Origin: an uncultured Bacilli bacterium
Lineage (GTDB): Bacteria; Bacillota_I; Bacilli_A; RF39; UBA660
Direction of reading: 5' to 3'
Length of the DNA stretch: 19,704 nt
NCBI GenBank assembly: GCA_948497845.1
Contig: CAOOMX010000021.1
Location: 1-19,704, forward strand
Below are positions 1 to 6,781 of the stretch, one piece after another. Within the stretch, counting starts at the first letter, position 1, and each line of letters opens with the position of its first letter. The notes under the pieces were generated by a model, which was not told where the DNA came from, ran no database searches, and was given only the letters and a program-made list of their open reading frames with translations. The translations under genes and the position numbers were made by a program.

Positions 1-144
1 TCTTTTACAATTCATATTTTTTCAGTTAATTTGAAATTTAACTTTTCATTTGACTATAAGAAAGCAGAATTCACTGTCAAATTTTACGATTTCCAACCGT
101 TCATCGATATCTCGATTTGCATTTTTCAATTAAATATGATATAA
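1..144 (+). other. Open reading frame entering from the left edge, possible 3' end of a gene
   Basis: Reading frame 1 is open from the first base to a TAA at 142-144 (47 codons), without an internal start that would make it a complete gene. In DNA this AT-rich, such an open run is somewhat unusual. The codons also include TTC, GTC, TAC, CCG and TCG, which are rarer elsewhere in the window. The peptide alternates hydrophobic and polar residues, as beta strands do, but I recognise no family. Against it: the extended promoter of the next gene lies inside the last 25 bases, and the minus strand is also partly open. It may be chance. Confidence 0.25.
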
Positions 145-145
145 T
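117..145 (+). promoter_or_regulatory. Sigma-A promoter of the glucosaminidase-like gene
   Basis: TTGCAT (117-122), a 17-base spacer and TATAAT (140-145), with the extended -10 element TGA directly upstream. Transcription would begin near 152, leaving a leader of about 30 bases that contains AAGGAG at 163-168. Confidence 0.8.
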
Positions 146-183
146 TATAACCATGCTGTCATAAGGAGAGTATTTTAAATTAT

Positions 184-990
184 ATGAAAGATTATATACA
201 GTCCAATAAAAAGGGATTATTTATGGTAACAATAGCTGCCATAATACTAGGAGTAAGTTTTTGCAACAAAGTAGAAGTTACTCCAGCATTTGAAGCTATA
301 ACGATAAGTTATGACAAATTAAAAGTCAATGCCGAAAAAGAGATTACAGAAGAGGATAGAATTGAATTAATTATAAATGAGCATATTGAAGAAATTAACT
401 TCTATGCAGATACATTTCAAATTGAAAGAAACGAATTAATCAATTTGTTAAAAAAAGATTTTTATACTTTAAATATAGAAGACAAAGAAAAATTAGATAA
501 GATATTGATTGATTACTTACTACAACTAGAAAAAAGTGAAAAAGATTTATTTTCTAAAGAAGTAACACCATGTACCGACAATAAAGACTACATAGTAACA
601 CTAATAAGCTATTTTAGTAATGTATATGAAAATGTAGATTATAAGATAGCATCTGCTATAGCAGAAATAGAATCAGCATATAGTGCACCAACAATGTTAA
701 AGAAAAACAACATTTTCGGGGGATTATCCTCTGGAAAATTAATAGGATACAAAAACATTGAATATGGCGTATTAAGATACATAAAGTTATTAAGCGAAGG
801 ATATTTTGGAAAAGGATTAACTACAGTAGAAAGTATAGGAAGAATATATAATCCTATATTCAATGAAAATGGTAAAAAGATAGCCAATCCATCATGGGTC
901 AAAAATGTAAACCGTGCCATATCAAAATATGAAAATATATCGATAATTACTGAAGTAGGTGAAATAGTAGCAATAAACGAAGCGGTTTAA
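184..990 (+). CDS. Secreted or membrane-anchored glucosaminidase/lysozyme-like cell-wall hydrolase
   Basis: 268 residues. A Lys-rich N-terminus is followed by one hydrophobic segment (about 12-26), so the protein is exported or anchored outside the membrane. Cys27 lacks a good lipobox, so a lipoprotein is unlikely. Residues 50-125 are charged, helical and probably a spacer. The catalytic part is residues 150-250: an Ala-Ile-Ala-Glu-Ile-Glu helix (Glu161/Glu163 are candidate acids) and the motif NNIFGG at 175-180, typical of the GH73/lysozyme-like superfamily that cuts peptidoglycan glycan strands. NPSWVKNV near 235 also fits. A role in wall remodelling is inferred. The start is odd: the SD-like AAGGAG ends 15 bases before the ATG, but no better in-frame start exists. 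It is a single-gene unit with its own promoter and terminator. The fold is fairly sure; the exact bond cut is not. Confidence 0.75.
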   Translation: MKDYIQSNKKGLFMVTIAAIILGVSFCNKVEVTPAFEAITISYDKLKVNAEKEITEEDRIELIINEHIEEINFYADTFQIERNELINLLKKDFYTLNIEDKEKLDKILIDYLLQLEKSEKDLFSKEVTPCTDNKDYIVTLISYFSNVYENVDYKIASAIAEIESAYSAPTMLKKNNIFGGLSSGKLIGYKNIEYGVLRYIKLLSEGYFGKGLTTVESIGRIYNPIFNENGKKIANPSWVKNVNRAISKYENISIITEVGEIVAINEAV

Positions 991-1013
991 GCTTGCTTAG
1001 TGCTACTTTTTTT
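981..1013 (+). terminator. Rho-independent terminator overlapping a stop codon
   Basis: An imperfect hairpin (AGC...GCT outside, TAAG-cttg-CTTA inside) followed by ACTTTTTTT. It begins inside the last codons of the cell-wall hydrolase gene and includes its TAA (988-990). Confidence 0.55.
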
Positions 1014-1021
1014 GTTATAAT
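993..1021 (+). promoter_or_regulatory. Promoter of the 6S RNA
   Basis: TTGCTT (993-998), a 17-base spacer and TATAAT (1016-1021), with an extended -10 TGT immediately upstream. The predicted start, 7 bases downstream at A1028, is exactly the first base of the closing helix of the RNA. The -35 box lies inside the preceding gene's terminator hairpin. Confidence 0.8.
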
Positions 1022-1027
1022 TAAATT

Positions 1028-1209
1028 ACCTAAAGGGTCGATAGTCCATTATCGTATAAAACCGACTAAGGGATAAATACGGGAATCTAATTGTTCTATG
1101 GTGTAGAAGACTTATCCATTAAGTGAATAAGGATCCTAAAATAGAGCATGTGATGCCCACCTCGCGAGAGCGGGTTTTTATCAGGATGGACTCCCCTTTG
1201 GGTATTTTT
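1028..1209 (+). ncRNA. ssrS: 6S RNA (regulator of RNA polymerase holoenzyme)
   Basis: About 180 bases without a convincing reading frame, framed by a perfect 10-bp closing helix (one G-U pair): ACCTAAAGGG at 1028-1037 pairs with CCCTTTGGGT at 1194-1203, and TATTTTTATTTT follows as a terminator. Inside are a CGATA/TATCG hairpin (1039-1054), a long weakly paired middle suited to the open-promoter-mimicking bubble, a small hairpin around 1110-1131, and a TGAT...ATCA arm around 1150-1181. The length, the closed-ends-open-centre architecture and the strong promoter fit 6S RNA, which binds the housekeeping sigma holoenzyme and templates short product RNAs. The neighbourhood fits as well: B. subtilis 6S-1 lies by yrvM (tcdA) and yrvN (rarA), the two genes found next here. 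I identified it by structure and position, not by a covariance search. Confidence 0.8.
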
Positions 1210-1229
1210 ATTTTAAGAAGGTCGATAAA

Positions 1230-1898
1230 ATGAATGAACGAACAATTGGACTTATAGGACAAGCAAATTTGAATAAAATACAACAAAAAAGCATTCTCAT
1301 CGTAGGAGTAGGGGGAGTAGGAGGGACAGCACTTGAGGCTTTAATAAGAAGTGGCATAAAAAAAATAACCATCATAGATAACGATTCCTTTGAAAAATCT
1401 AATTTAAATAGACAAATTTTGGCAACAACAAAGACTTTAAGCAGTGAAAAAACCAAAATAGCGCAAGATAGAATAAAAAAGATCAACCCCGAAGTAGAAG
1501 TTATTTCGCATCAAATCTTTTTAACGAAAGAAAATATGAACATATTAGATAATTATGATTACATTATAGATGCCTGCGATACAATTAATACAAAAATAAG
1601 TTTAATAGAGTATGCCAAAAAGAAAGGCATAAAAATAATTAGTTGCATGGGTACTGGAAAAAGACTTGATCCTAGCAAAGTAAAAATAAGCACTCTAAAG
1701 AAAACGTACAATGATCCCTTAGCCAAAATAATGCGAAAAAAAATAAAGGATTTAGGGATAGATACAAACATACCTGTAATTTTTTCAGAGGAATTACCTA
1801 TAAATAATGAAAAAACAATTAGTTCAATGGTATTTGTTCCATGGACAGCAGGGCTTTATCTAGCAAACTTTATTATAAATGACATAATAAAAGAATAA
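1230..1898 (+). CDS. tcdA: tRNA threonylcarbamoyladenosine dehydratase (TcdA/YrvM-like)
   Basis: An E1-like (ThiF/UBA-type) ATP-dependent enzyme of 222 residues. This family cyclises t6A at position 37 of ANN-decoding tRNAs to ct6A. The nucleotide-binding loop is GVGGVG at 26-31, with Asp50 at the end of strand 2, the family signature NLNRQI at 58-63 and DACDT at 114-118. Cys139 lies in the SCMG segment where the family has SSMG. The C-terminal VPWTAGLYLA helix matches the usual end. It is slightly shorter than the usual ~250 because a loop before that end is reduced. AAGAAGG (1215-1221) lies 8 bases before the ATG. No separate promoter is visible between the 6S RNA and this gene, so it probably depends on read-through. 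It converges on gpsA and shares a terminator with it. Confidence 0.9.
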   Translation: MNERTIGLIGQANLNKIQQKSILIVGVGGVGGTALEALIRSGIKKITIIDNDSFEKSNLNRQILATTKTLSSEKTKIAQDRIKKINPEVEVISHQIFLTKENMNILDNYDYIIDACDTINTKISLIEYAKKKGIKIISCMGTGKRLDPSKVKISTLKKTYNDPLAKIMRKKIKDLGIDTNIPVIFSEELPINNEKTISSMVFVPWTAGLYLANFIINDIIKE

Positions 1899-1922
1899 TC
1901 GATTCATTTTGATTATTCTTTT
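1889..1922. terminator. Bidirectional terminator shared by tcdA and gpsA
   Basis: A perfect 10-bp inverted repeat, AAGAATAATC (1891-1900) and GATTATTCTT (1911-1920), with A/T extension on both sides. It contains the stop codons of both converging genes: TAA of tcdA at 1896-1898 and of gpsA at 1913-1915. Confidence 0.8.
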
Positions 1923-2887
1923 TCAATTAAGAAAGTAGCAAGTGTATTTGGATCTTCATCATTATAAACCACATTATAAATTGTAGTAATAAGAGGAATA
2001 CGAACACTTTTCTTACGAAGCAATTTATAAACTGTATTTAAAGTAAAATAACCTTCAACAGTATTTTCATCAAGATATTTACGTATTTTTTTTGGATCTT
2101 TTGTACTTCCTATTATATACCCAAAACTAAAATTTCTACTTTTAGTACTAGTACAAGTTAGAGTCAAATCGCCAACACCTGCAAAAGACAATATTGTTTT
2201 AGGATTACCACCTAAATAATAAATAATATTTTTAATATCATGTAAGGATTCATTGATTAAAAAAGCCTGAGTAGATTCAGAATAACCTAGCCCTTTTAAA
2301 ATACCTGCTGCAATAGCAATAATATTTTTAACAGCCCCACAAAGTTGTATACCAATAATATCCTTTGTCGGACGTAATTTCAAGCGATCATGAGATAATG
2401 CCTCAATAACTAAATCTCTTGTTTTAGCATTTTTGCTACCTAAGGCAAGAGCAACAGGTTCTTCATGAGCCATATCAATAGCAAAGGTTGGACCCGAAAT
2501 AACAGCTACATTTTTAGTTTCCAAAACATTTTCCACGATATTAGATAAAAGTTCTTCAGTAGATTCCTCAATACCTTTAGTAGCAACACATATAGGTGTC
2601 TTCTTCTGATAAAAAGGTTTCATTTTTTGACAAACAACATCAATATACTTACTTGCTGGAACTAAAAGAATTAAAGATGAATCCGCTAATGCTTTTTCAT
2701 ATGATGTAGTAAGATGAATGTTTTTAGGTATATCTACATCCAATATTGATTTCAATTGATGACTTTCCAAAAATTCTTGATAAGTACTTTCATTTTCCGT
2801 CCACATCATAACATCATTTTTATTCTTAGCTAAAGACAATGCTAAAGCTAGACCATAAGCTCCTGTACCAATAACGGTTACTTTCAT
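1913..2887 (-). CDS. gpsA: NAD(P)-dependent glycerol-3-phosphate dehydrogenase
   Basis: 324 residues, the normal length. It reduces dihydroxyacetone phosphate to sn-glycerol 3-phosphate, the backbone precursor of phospholipids and teichoic acids. The Rossmann motif is GTGAYG at 7-12. The catalytic lysine is Lys187 in CGAVKNI, followed by the conserved GILKGLGYSESTQA stretch, and the substrate-loop signature GVGDLTLTCTS near 235-245 is intact. It is the second gene of an operon: its ATG overlaps the rarA stop by four bases (ATGA), a sign of translational coupling. There is nothing unusual in the sequence. Confidence 0.95.
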   Translation of the reverse strand: MKVTVIGTGAYGLALALSLAKNKNDVMMWTENESTYQEFLESHQLKSILDVDIPKNIHLTTSYEKALADSSLILLVPASKYIDVVCQKMKPFYQKKTPICVATKGIEESTEELLSNIVENVLETKNVAVISGPTFAIDMAHEEPVALALGSKNAKTRDLVIEALSHDRLKLRPTKDIIGIQLCGAVKNIIAIAAGILKGLGYSESTQAFLINESLHDIKNIIYYLGGNPKTILSFAGVGDLTLTCTSTKSRNFSFGYIIGSTKDPKKIRKYLDENTVEGYFTLNTVYKLLRKKSVRIPLITTIYNVVYNDEDPNTLATFLIEKE

Positions 2888-4083
2888 TTTTCATTCCTCA
2901 TTTCCTTAAATATTTTATTTAAATTTACTTCAATCTTATTATTTTTCATCTGATAATATTTACGATTAGCTATGTTTTTAGGCAAATAATCCTGTTTGAC
3001 ATAATCATTTGGATAATTATGCGGGTATAAATAATCAGGACTAGTTGTTTTTATATGTTTAGGAACATTCCCTGTATTCCCTTTATGAATATCATTCAAA
3101 GCAGCATCTATAGCTAAATAAGTACTATTACTTTTCGGAGATAATGCCATCTCCACAACAATATTGGCTAAAGGAATCCTTGCTTCTGGCAGCCCAACTA
3201 ATTCCGATGCATGAATAACAGCCATAAGTCTAGGCCCTATACCTGGATTAGCTAATCCAATATCTTCATAAGCAATAACAGAAAGTCTTCGATAAATACT
3301 ATCCAAATCACCGGCTTCAATTAACCGTGCTAAATAATGAATAGCTGCATCAGGATCACTTCCGCGAATTGATTTTTGTAAAGCACTTAATACATCATAA
3401 TGCCCATCTTCATCTTTATCATGAAAAAAAACAGGTTTAGACTGGATAGAAGCCACGACATCCATAGTTATTTTTTTATCAATAGTAGAGTAGTAAGCCA
3501 TTTCTAGAAGATTCAAAGATGATCTCATATCACCACTAGATAAATGAGCAATATATTCTAAAACATCATCTTCTATTATAATTTGATCTAAAAATGAAGA
3601 AGCCTTCTTTAACCCCAATATAACATCATGCAATTCTAATTCATGCAATTCAAAAATTTGACAGCGACTACGAATAGCAGGATTAATTTTATGATATGGA
3701 TTACTAGTCGTAAGACCTATCAAAATAATCGTACCATTTTCTATAAAAGGCAACAAAATATCTTGTTTATCCTTATTCATTCGATGAATCTCATCAATAA
3801 TTAAAACCATTTCCCCATTTAATTTAGCCTCCATAATAGCACTATCAAAATCAGCTTTATTATTAATAGTAGCATTCATAAACTTATATTTTAACTGCAT
3901 TTCTTCTACAATAGCATTAGCGATACTTGTTTTTCCAATACCAGGCTTTCCATATAAAATCATCGAAAAAAGTTTCTTATTATAAACAAGATTAGAAAGT
4001 ATTTTTCCTTCTCCAATTAAATGACTTTGCCCAATAACCTCACTTAATTTTTTAGGTCTTAATTTATCTGCTAATATTTCCAT
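2884..4083 (-). CDS. rarA: Replication-associated recombination protein A (RarA/MgsA), AAA+ ATPase
   Basis: 399 residues. A clamp-loader-like AAA+ ATPase that acts at stalled replication forks and is related to yeast Mgs1 and human WRNIP1. Visible are the N-terminal LRPKKLSEVIGQ box, Walker A GKPGIGKTS (45-53), Walker B with IIDE (Asp97, Glu98), sensor TTSNPYHKINPAIRSRC, and the C-terminal signature KSIRGSDPDAAIHYLARL followed by IAYEDIGLANP. I start it at the ATG at 4083: the GTG nine bases upstream is the core of the ribosome binding site GTGAT, the same arrangement as in other genes here. It is first in the operon with gpsA. B. subtilis has rarA (yrvN) next to yrvM, matching tcdA nearby. 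Confidence 0.93.
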   Translation of the reverse strand: MEILADKLRPKKLSEVIGQSHLIGEGKILSNLVYNKKLFSMILYGKPGIGKTSIANAIVEEMQLKYKFMNATINNKADFDSAIMEAKLNGEMVLIIDEIHRMNKDKQDILLPFIENGTIILIGLTTSNPYHKINPAIRSRCQIFELHELELHDVILGLKKASSFLDQIIIEDDVLEYIAHLSSGDMRSSLNLLEMAYYSTIDKKITMDVVASIQSKPVFFHDKDEDGHYDVLSALQKSIRGSDPDAAIHYLARLIEAGDLDSIYRRLSVIAYEDIGLANPGIGPRLMAVIHASELVGLPEARIPLANIVVEMALSPKSNSTYLAIDAALNDIHKGNTGNVPKHIKTTSPDYLYPHNYPNDYVKQDYLPKNIANRKYYQMKNNKIEVNLNKIFKEMRNEK

Positions 4084-4098
4084 ATATATCACTATTTA

Positions 4099-4131
4099 AT
4101 TATAGCATACAAATCCAATAAGAGGTATAAT
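4099..4131. promoter_or_regulatory. Back-to-back promoters for rarA-gpsA and xerD
   Basis: On the minus strand an extended -10, TGC-TATAAT, lies at 4099-4107, with the start expected near 4092, only about 9 bases before the rarA ATG. On the plus strand TATAAT lies at 4126-4131, with the start near 4138, about 12 bases before the xerD ATG. The two -10 boxes are 21 bases apart, so the upstream elements of each overlap the other's core. Neither has a good -35 box. Confidence 0.6.
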
Positions 4132-4149
4132 TAAAGTGAGGGATAACAT

Positions 4150-5112
4150 ATGGCCAAAGAAAAAAGAGCAATTATTATCGATAATGACATAAAAGATTAT
4201 TTAGATTATTTAGAACAAGAAAGACGCTTACCAGAAAATACAATAAAATCTTACAGACAAAATTTAGAAAGCATTGCCTACTTTATAAATAAACGCATAA
4301 TAGATAAAAATGTTTGGTTACAAGATTCTTTGAAAAAACCTCTAAGGCCATTAGCCTCTATAACTAAAAATGAAATAAAAGAATACATACAATTTTTAGA
4401 AGCGGCTAGCGTTACCAAATCGCATCATCTAACAGTATTAAAAAGCTTTTTCAAATATTTAAGCATAACAAAATATATTGTTAAAAACCCTACTGAAGCA
4501 ATAAGAAGTCCAAAAGTAGAAAAGAAATTGCCAAAATACTTAACAGAAGATGAAATAAATCAACTTTTAGATATACGCTTAACTAAGCCAGTAGATTATA
4601 GAAATAAGGCCATGTTAGAAGTTCTTTATGCAACAGGACTACGAATATCTGAGTTGTTAAACTTAGAACTTAACCAAATATCATTTGAAGAATGCTTCAT
4701 AAAAGTTATGGGAAAAGGAAGAAAAGAAAGAATCATACCAGTTGCAGACACAGCCCTTTATTTTTTAAAATTATACATATATGACTACCGAAAATATTTT
4801 ACGGGAAATAAAACAAGCAATTATGTCTTTTTAAATAGATATGGCAATAAACTATCACGCAAAAGTTTCTTTTTATTTTTAAAAGAACAATGTAAAAAAG
4901 CTGGGATTGAAAAAGAAATATCTCCACACACCATAAGGCATACCTTTGCAACACATTTACTTAACAATGGAGCAGATTTAAGAATTATACAAGAATTACT
5001 AGGACATGAAAATTTAAGTACAACTGAAATATATTCGCATATATCTAACGAAAGAATAAAAAAAGATTATGAAAATCATCCTAGGGCAAAAAAAGAAAAT
5101 GGGATAAATTAA
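4150..5112 (+). CDS. xerD: Tyrosine recombinase of the XerC/XerD family
   Basis: 320 residues. The N-terminal SAM-like DNA-binding domain is at about 12-115 and the catalytic domain at about 128-308. All catalytic residues are present: Arg165 (GLRISE), Lys189 (MGKGRKER), His260 and Arg263 (HTIRHTFATH), His286 (LGHENL) and the nucleophile Tyr295 (EIYSHI). This is the pattern of chromosome-dimer resolvases acting at dif during division. No attachment sites, cargo or flanking repeats suggest a mobile element, so a housekeeping Xer role is inferred. It is longer than the usual ~300 because of an insertion near 50-70 and a basic C-terminal tail. GTGAGGG precedes the ATG. Whether it is XerC, XerD or a sole Xer protein cannot be told from the sequence alone. 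Confidence 0.88.
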   Translation: MAKEKRAIIIDNDIKDYLDYLEQERRLPENTIKSYRQNLESIAYFINKRIIDKNVWLQDSLKKPLRPLASITKNEIKEYIQFLEAASVTKSHHLTVLKSFFKYLSITKYIVKNPTEAIRSPKVEKKLPKYLTEDEINQLLDIRLTKPVDYRNKAMLEVLYATGLRISELLNLELNQISFEECFIKVMGKGRKERIIPVADTALYFLKLYIYDYRKYFTGNKTSNYVFLNRYGNKLSRKSFFLFLKEQCKKAGIEKEISPHTIRHTFATHLLNNGADLRIIQELLGHENLSTTEIYSHISNERIKKDYENHPRAKKENGIN

Positions 5113-5128
5113 GCATTATCCCATTTTT
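5096..5128. terminator. Bidirectional terminator after xerD
   Basis: A perfect 12-bp stem (5096-5107 with 5116-5127), 8-base loop and T run on the plus strand. It contains the last codons and the TAA (5110-5112) of xerD. On the minus strand it is followed by C and seven T, so it can also end the Asn-rich gene that converges on it. Confidence 0.9.
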
Positions 5129-5135
5129 AATTTTA

Positions 5136-5279
5136 CTATTTACTTTCTTGATTACGAGCTTGATTATTAGCACGAGAATTACTACATCTATTATTAGCTT
5201 TTTGATTAGCTTTATTATTAGATCTATTATTATTTCTAGCACTATTATTAGCCTTATTATTATTTCTTAAATTACTCAT
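5136..5279 (-). CDS. 47-residue Asn/Lys/Arg-rich mini-protein
   Basis: Reading on the minus strand from ATG at 5277-5279 to TAG at 5136-5138 gives a 47-residue basic peptide. It is made of loose repeats of Asn-Asn with Lys-Ala, Arg-Ser or Arg-Ala (for example NNKANQKANN), contains one Cys near residue 32, and has almost no hydrophobic residues. The evidence for translation is a strong ribosome binding site, GGGAGGT, eight bases before the ATG, and a terminator just after the stop. The composition suggests an unstructured nucleic-acid-associated peptide, similar in character to small basic spore or nucleoid proteins, but I cannot place it in a family. It is transcribed away from the ZIP transporter and towards xerD. 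Confidence 0.65.
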   Translation of the reverse strand: MSNLRNNNKANNSARNNNRSNNKANQKANNRCSNSRANNQARNQESK

Positions 5280-5392
5280 CTAATGTTACCTCCCACTATT
5301 ATTATGGATAATATATTTCAAATTAAACACTAAATAAATGGTAATTATTACTACTTATGCATATTATTTTTTAATAGAAGGGTAGTGATAAA

Positions 5393-6148
5393 ATGAATTC
5401 CATTATAGGACCATTAATTATTTCTACTATTGCAGGATTATCAACAATGATAGGAAGTCTGGTCATTCTTTTTCATTTAAAAGAAAAGCATTATAACAAA
5501 TTTATCACTTTATGTTTGTCCTTTTCAATAGCCATTATGATAGGTATAAGCATATTAGACTTAATACCTGAATCATTTATATCATGTCATCATGCATACG
5601 GTTTAACAAAAACAATAATACTATTATGCATTTCTTTTATCGTATCTATACTTATTATAAGCATGATAAGTAAGTTTATGGACAAAGAAGGCATAAAAGA
5701 AGATTTATATAAACTTGGTATATTAAATATGTTCGTATTAATACTTCATAATTTGCCAGAGGGTATTGCCACTTTTTTAAGTAGCTACCAGGACTTAAAC
5801 TTAGGTATAAAATTAGGATTCGCCATCATGTTACATAATATACCTGAAGGAATAAGCATAGCTGTTCCCATATACTATGCTACCAAAAGTAAATTTAAAG
5901 CCTTCAAAGCTACTTTCATATCAGGAGTCGCTGAACCCTTAGGGGCTATCTTAGCCTTTATCTTCTTAAAAAATTATGTATCAGAAATCATGATTAGCGT
6001 AGTATTAATTGTTGTAGCTGGCTTAATGATATCTTTATCTATTCAAGAACTTTTACCCAAAGCATTAAAATACAAAGAAAACAAATTATTATATATAGGT
6101 TTGGGTAGTGGAGTAGTGATAGTAATTATTAATATGTTATTATTTTAA
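5393..6148 (+). CDS. ZIP-family divalent metal transporter (ZupT-like)
   Basis: 251 residues with about eight hydrophobic segments, the normal size for bacterial ZIP proteins, which carry zinc, iron or manganese into the cytoplasm. The metal-binding helices are explicit: HNLPEG at 119-124 and HNIPEG at 148-153, with Glu181 in GVAEPLG and Glu219 in SIQELLPKA. DLIPESF at 56-62 matches the second-helix signature. A variable His-poor loop (about 95-105) lies between helices 3 and 4. A ribosome binding site, AAGGGTAGTGAT, ends three bases before the ATG. The metal carried cannot be read from the sequence, and no metalloregulator operator was recognised upstream. Confidence 0.88.
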   Translation: MNSIIGPLIISTIAGLSTMIGSLVILFHLKEKHYNKFITLCLSFSIAIMIGISILDLIPESFISCHHAYGLTKTIILLCISFIVSILIISMISKFMDKEGIKEDLYKLGILNMFVLILHNLPEGIATFLSSYQDLNLGIKLGFAIMLHNIPEGISIAVPIYYATKSKFKAFKATFISGVAEPLGAILAFIFLKNYVSEIMISVVLIVVAGLMISLSIQELLPKALKYKENKLLYIGLGSGVVIVIINMLLF

Positions 6149-6473
6149 ACTAGCTTTTTATAAACGATGATACGACTAAGTATCTTAAAAGCATATGTAT
6201 AAAATATATAATTAAAAGTAACCCACCAATTATCTATAACTAATTATAAAACACAATCATCATATAATAACATTTAATAACCTTAAATCAAATAAGCTAA
6301 TCTTTAATGAGGTTTTAATATCAATAGAGCATTATTTATTTTCTTTCTCATCTTTTGGGTAACATAAGATATATTATTTTATATAAATATCATTATTAAA
6401 TAGCTATGATATTTTAAATAAATAAAAGACAAAACAAATGTAAAATAAAAAAACTAAGGCATGCAGCTAAGAT

Positions 6474-6488
6474 CATTTGCAACAAATG
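6474..6488. repeat. Short inverted repeat
   Basis: CATTTG-caa-CAAATG, perfect 6-base arms with a 3-base spacer, just upstream of two tandem TTTGCAA copies at 6504-6510 and 6512-6518. It resembles a dimeric-protein operator, but no gene start lies close by. Confidence 0.4.
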
Positions 6489-6554
6489 TAGGTAACGTAA
6501 GTCTTTGCAAGTTTGCAATTATAAAAATTTTAAATTTAATTACTCGTTCTATAA

Positions 6555-6576
6555 CCTTATTTTTATTTAAATAAGG
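6555..6576. repeat. Inverted repeat 1 with CCTTAT arms
   Basis: CCTTATTT (6555-6562) pairs with AAATAAGG (6569-6576) over a 6-base loop. It shares the CCTTAT/ATAAGG core with the repeat at 6585-6621. Confidence 0.6.
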
Positions 6577-6584
6577 ATAATATA

Positions 6585-6621
6585 TATATAACCTTATATT
6601 ATATATTAATAAGGTTATATA
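6585..6621. repeat. Inverted repeat 2 with CCTTAT arms
   Basis: 13-base arms centred on AACCTTAT and ATAAGGTT (6585-6597 and 6609-6621) around an 11-base AT loop. No T run follows, so it does not look like an ordinary terminator. Confidence 0.6.
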
Positions 6622-6751
6622 GGGCATATATACATGTAATGGAATTTAAATAAATAGCATAACTCCCCTATTAAGTTTGTTTGCTTGTTTACCATATTAA
6701 GTAGGGCAGCGATAGCGTAAAAATATATATATCACTTTTAACTTAAAAAAA

Positions 6752-6779
6752 CAAAAAGAGTAGTTATAACTCTACTCTT
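6752..6779 (-). terminator. Terminator of the regulator/membrane-protein operon
   Basis: A hairpin with 8-bp arms, AAGAGTAG (6756-6763) and CTACTCTT (6772-6779), three bases beyond the TAG of the 6782-7585 gene. Read on the minus strand it is followed by TTTTTG and then a longer T tract. Confidence 0.85.
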
Positions 6780-6781
6780 CT

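Larger units (their letters stand above)
6149..6781. other. AT-rich 630-base stretch without genes
   Basis: Between the converging ZIP transporter and the 6782-7585 gene there is no reading frame with a ribosome binding site on either strand, and no tRNA or recognised RNA. It holds several short inverted repeats (6474-6488, 6555-6576, 6585-6621), a tandem TTTGCAA pair (6504-6518) and alternating TA runs. It is the longest such gap in an otherwise compact window. It could be a decayed gene, an insertion remnant or an unrecognised small-RNA locus. Confidence 0.6.

Noticed and set aside
639..920. 93-codon open frame on the minus strand opposite the cell-wall hydrolase
   Set aside because: It lies wholly inside a gene with clear catalytic motifs, has no ribosome binding site, and reads as a hydrophobic mirror of the sense frame.
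1028..1209. tmRNA, SRP RNA or RNase P RNA
   Set aside because: No tag-peptide frame or tRNA-like end, no GGAA-tetraloop SRP core, and no RNase P conserved blocks; size and end-closing helix fit 6S.
1208..1486. 92-codon minus-strand frame opposite tcdA
   Set aside because: It overlaps the intact GVGGVG nucleotide-binding region of tcdA and runs over its ribosome binding site; no start signal.
4150..5112. Integrase marking a mobile element
   Set aside because: The recombinase is of the Xer type, lies among housekeeping genes, and has no attachment-site repeats, tRNA target or cargo genes around it.
5136..5279. Tandem repeat or CRISPR-like array in the TTATTAG-rich stretch
   Set aside because: The repeats are irregular and codon-phased; they are explained by an Asn-rich coding sequence with a good ribosome binding site.
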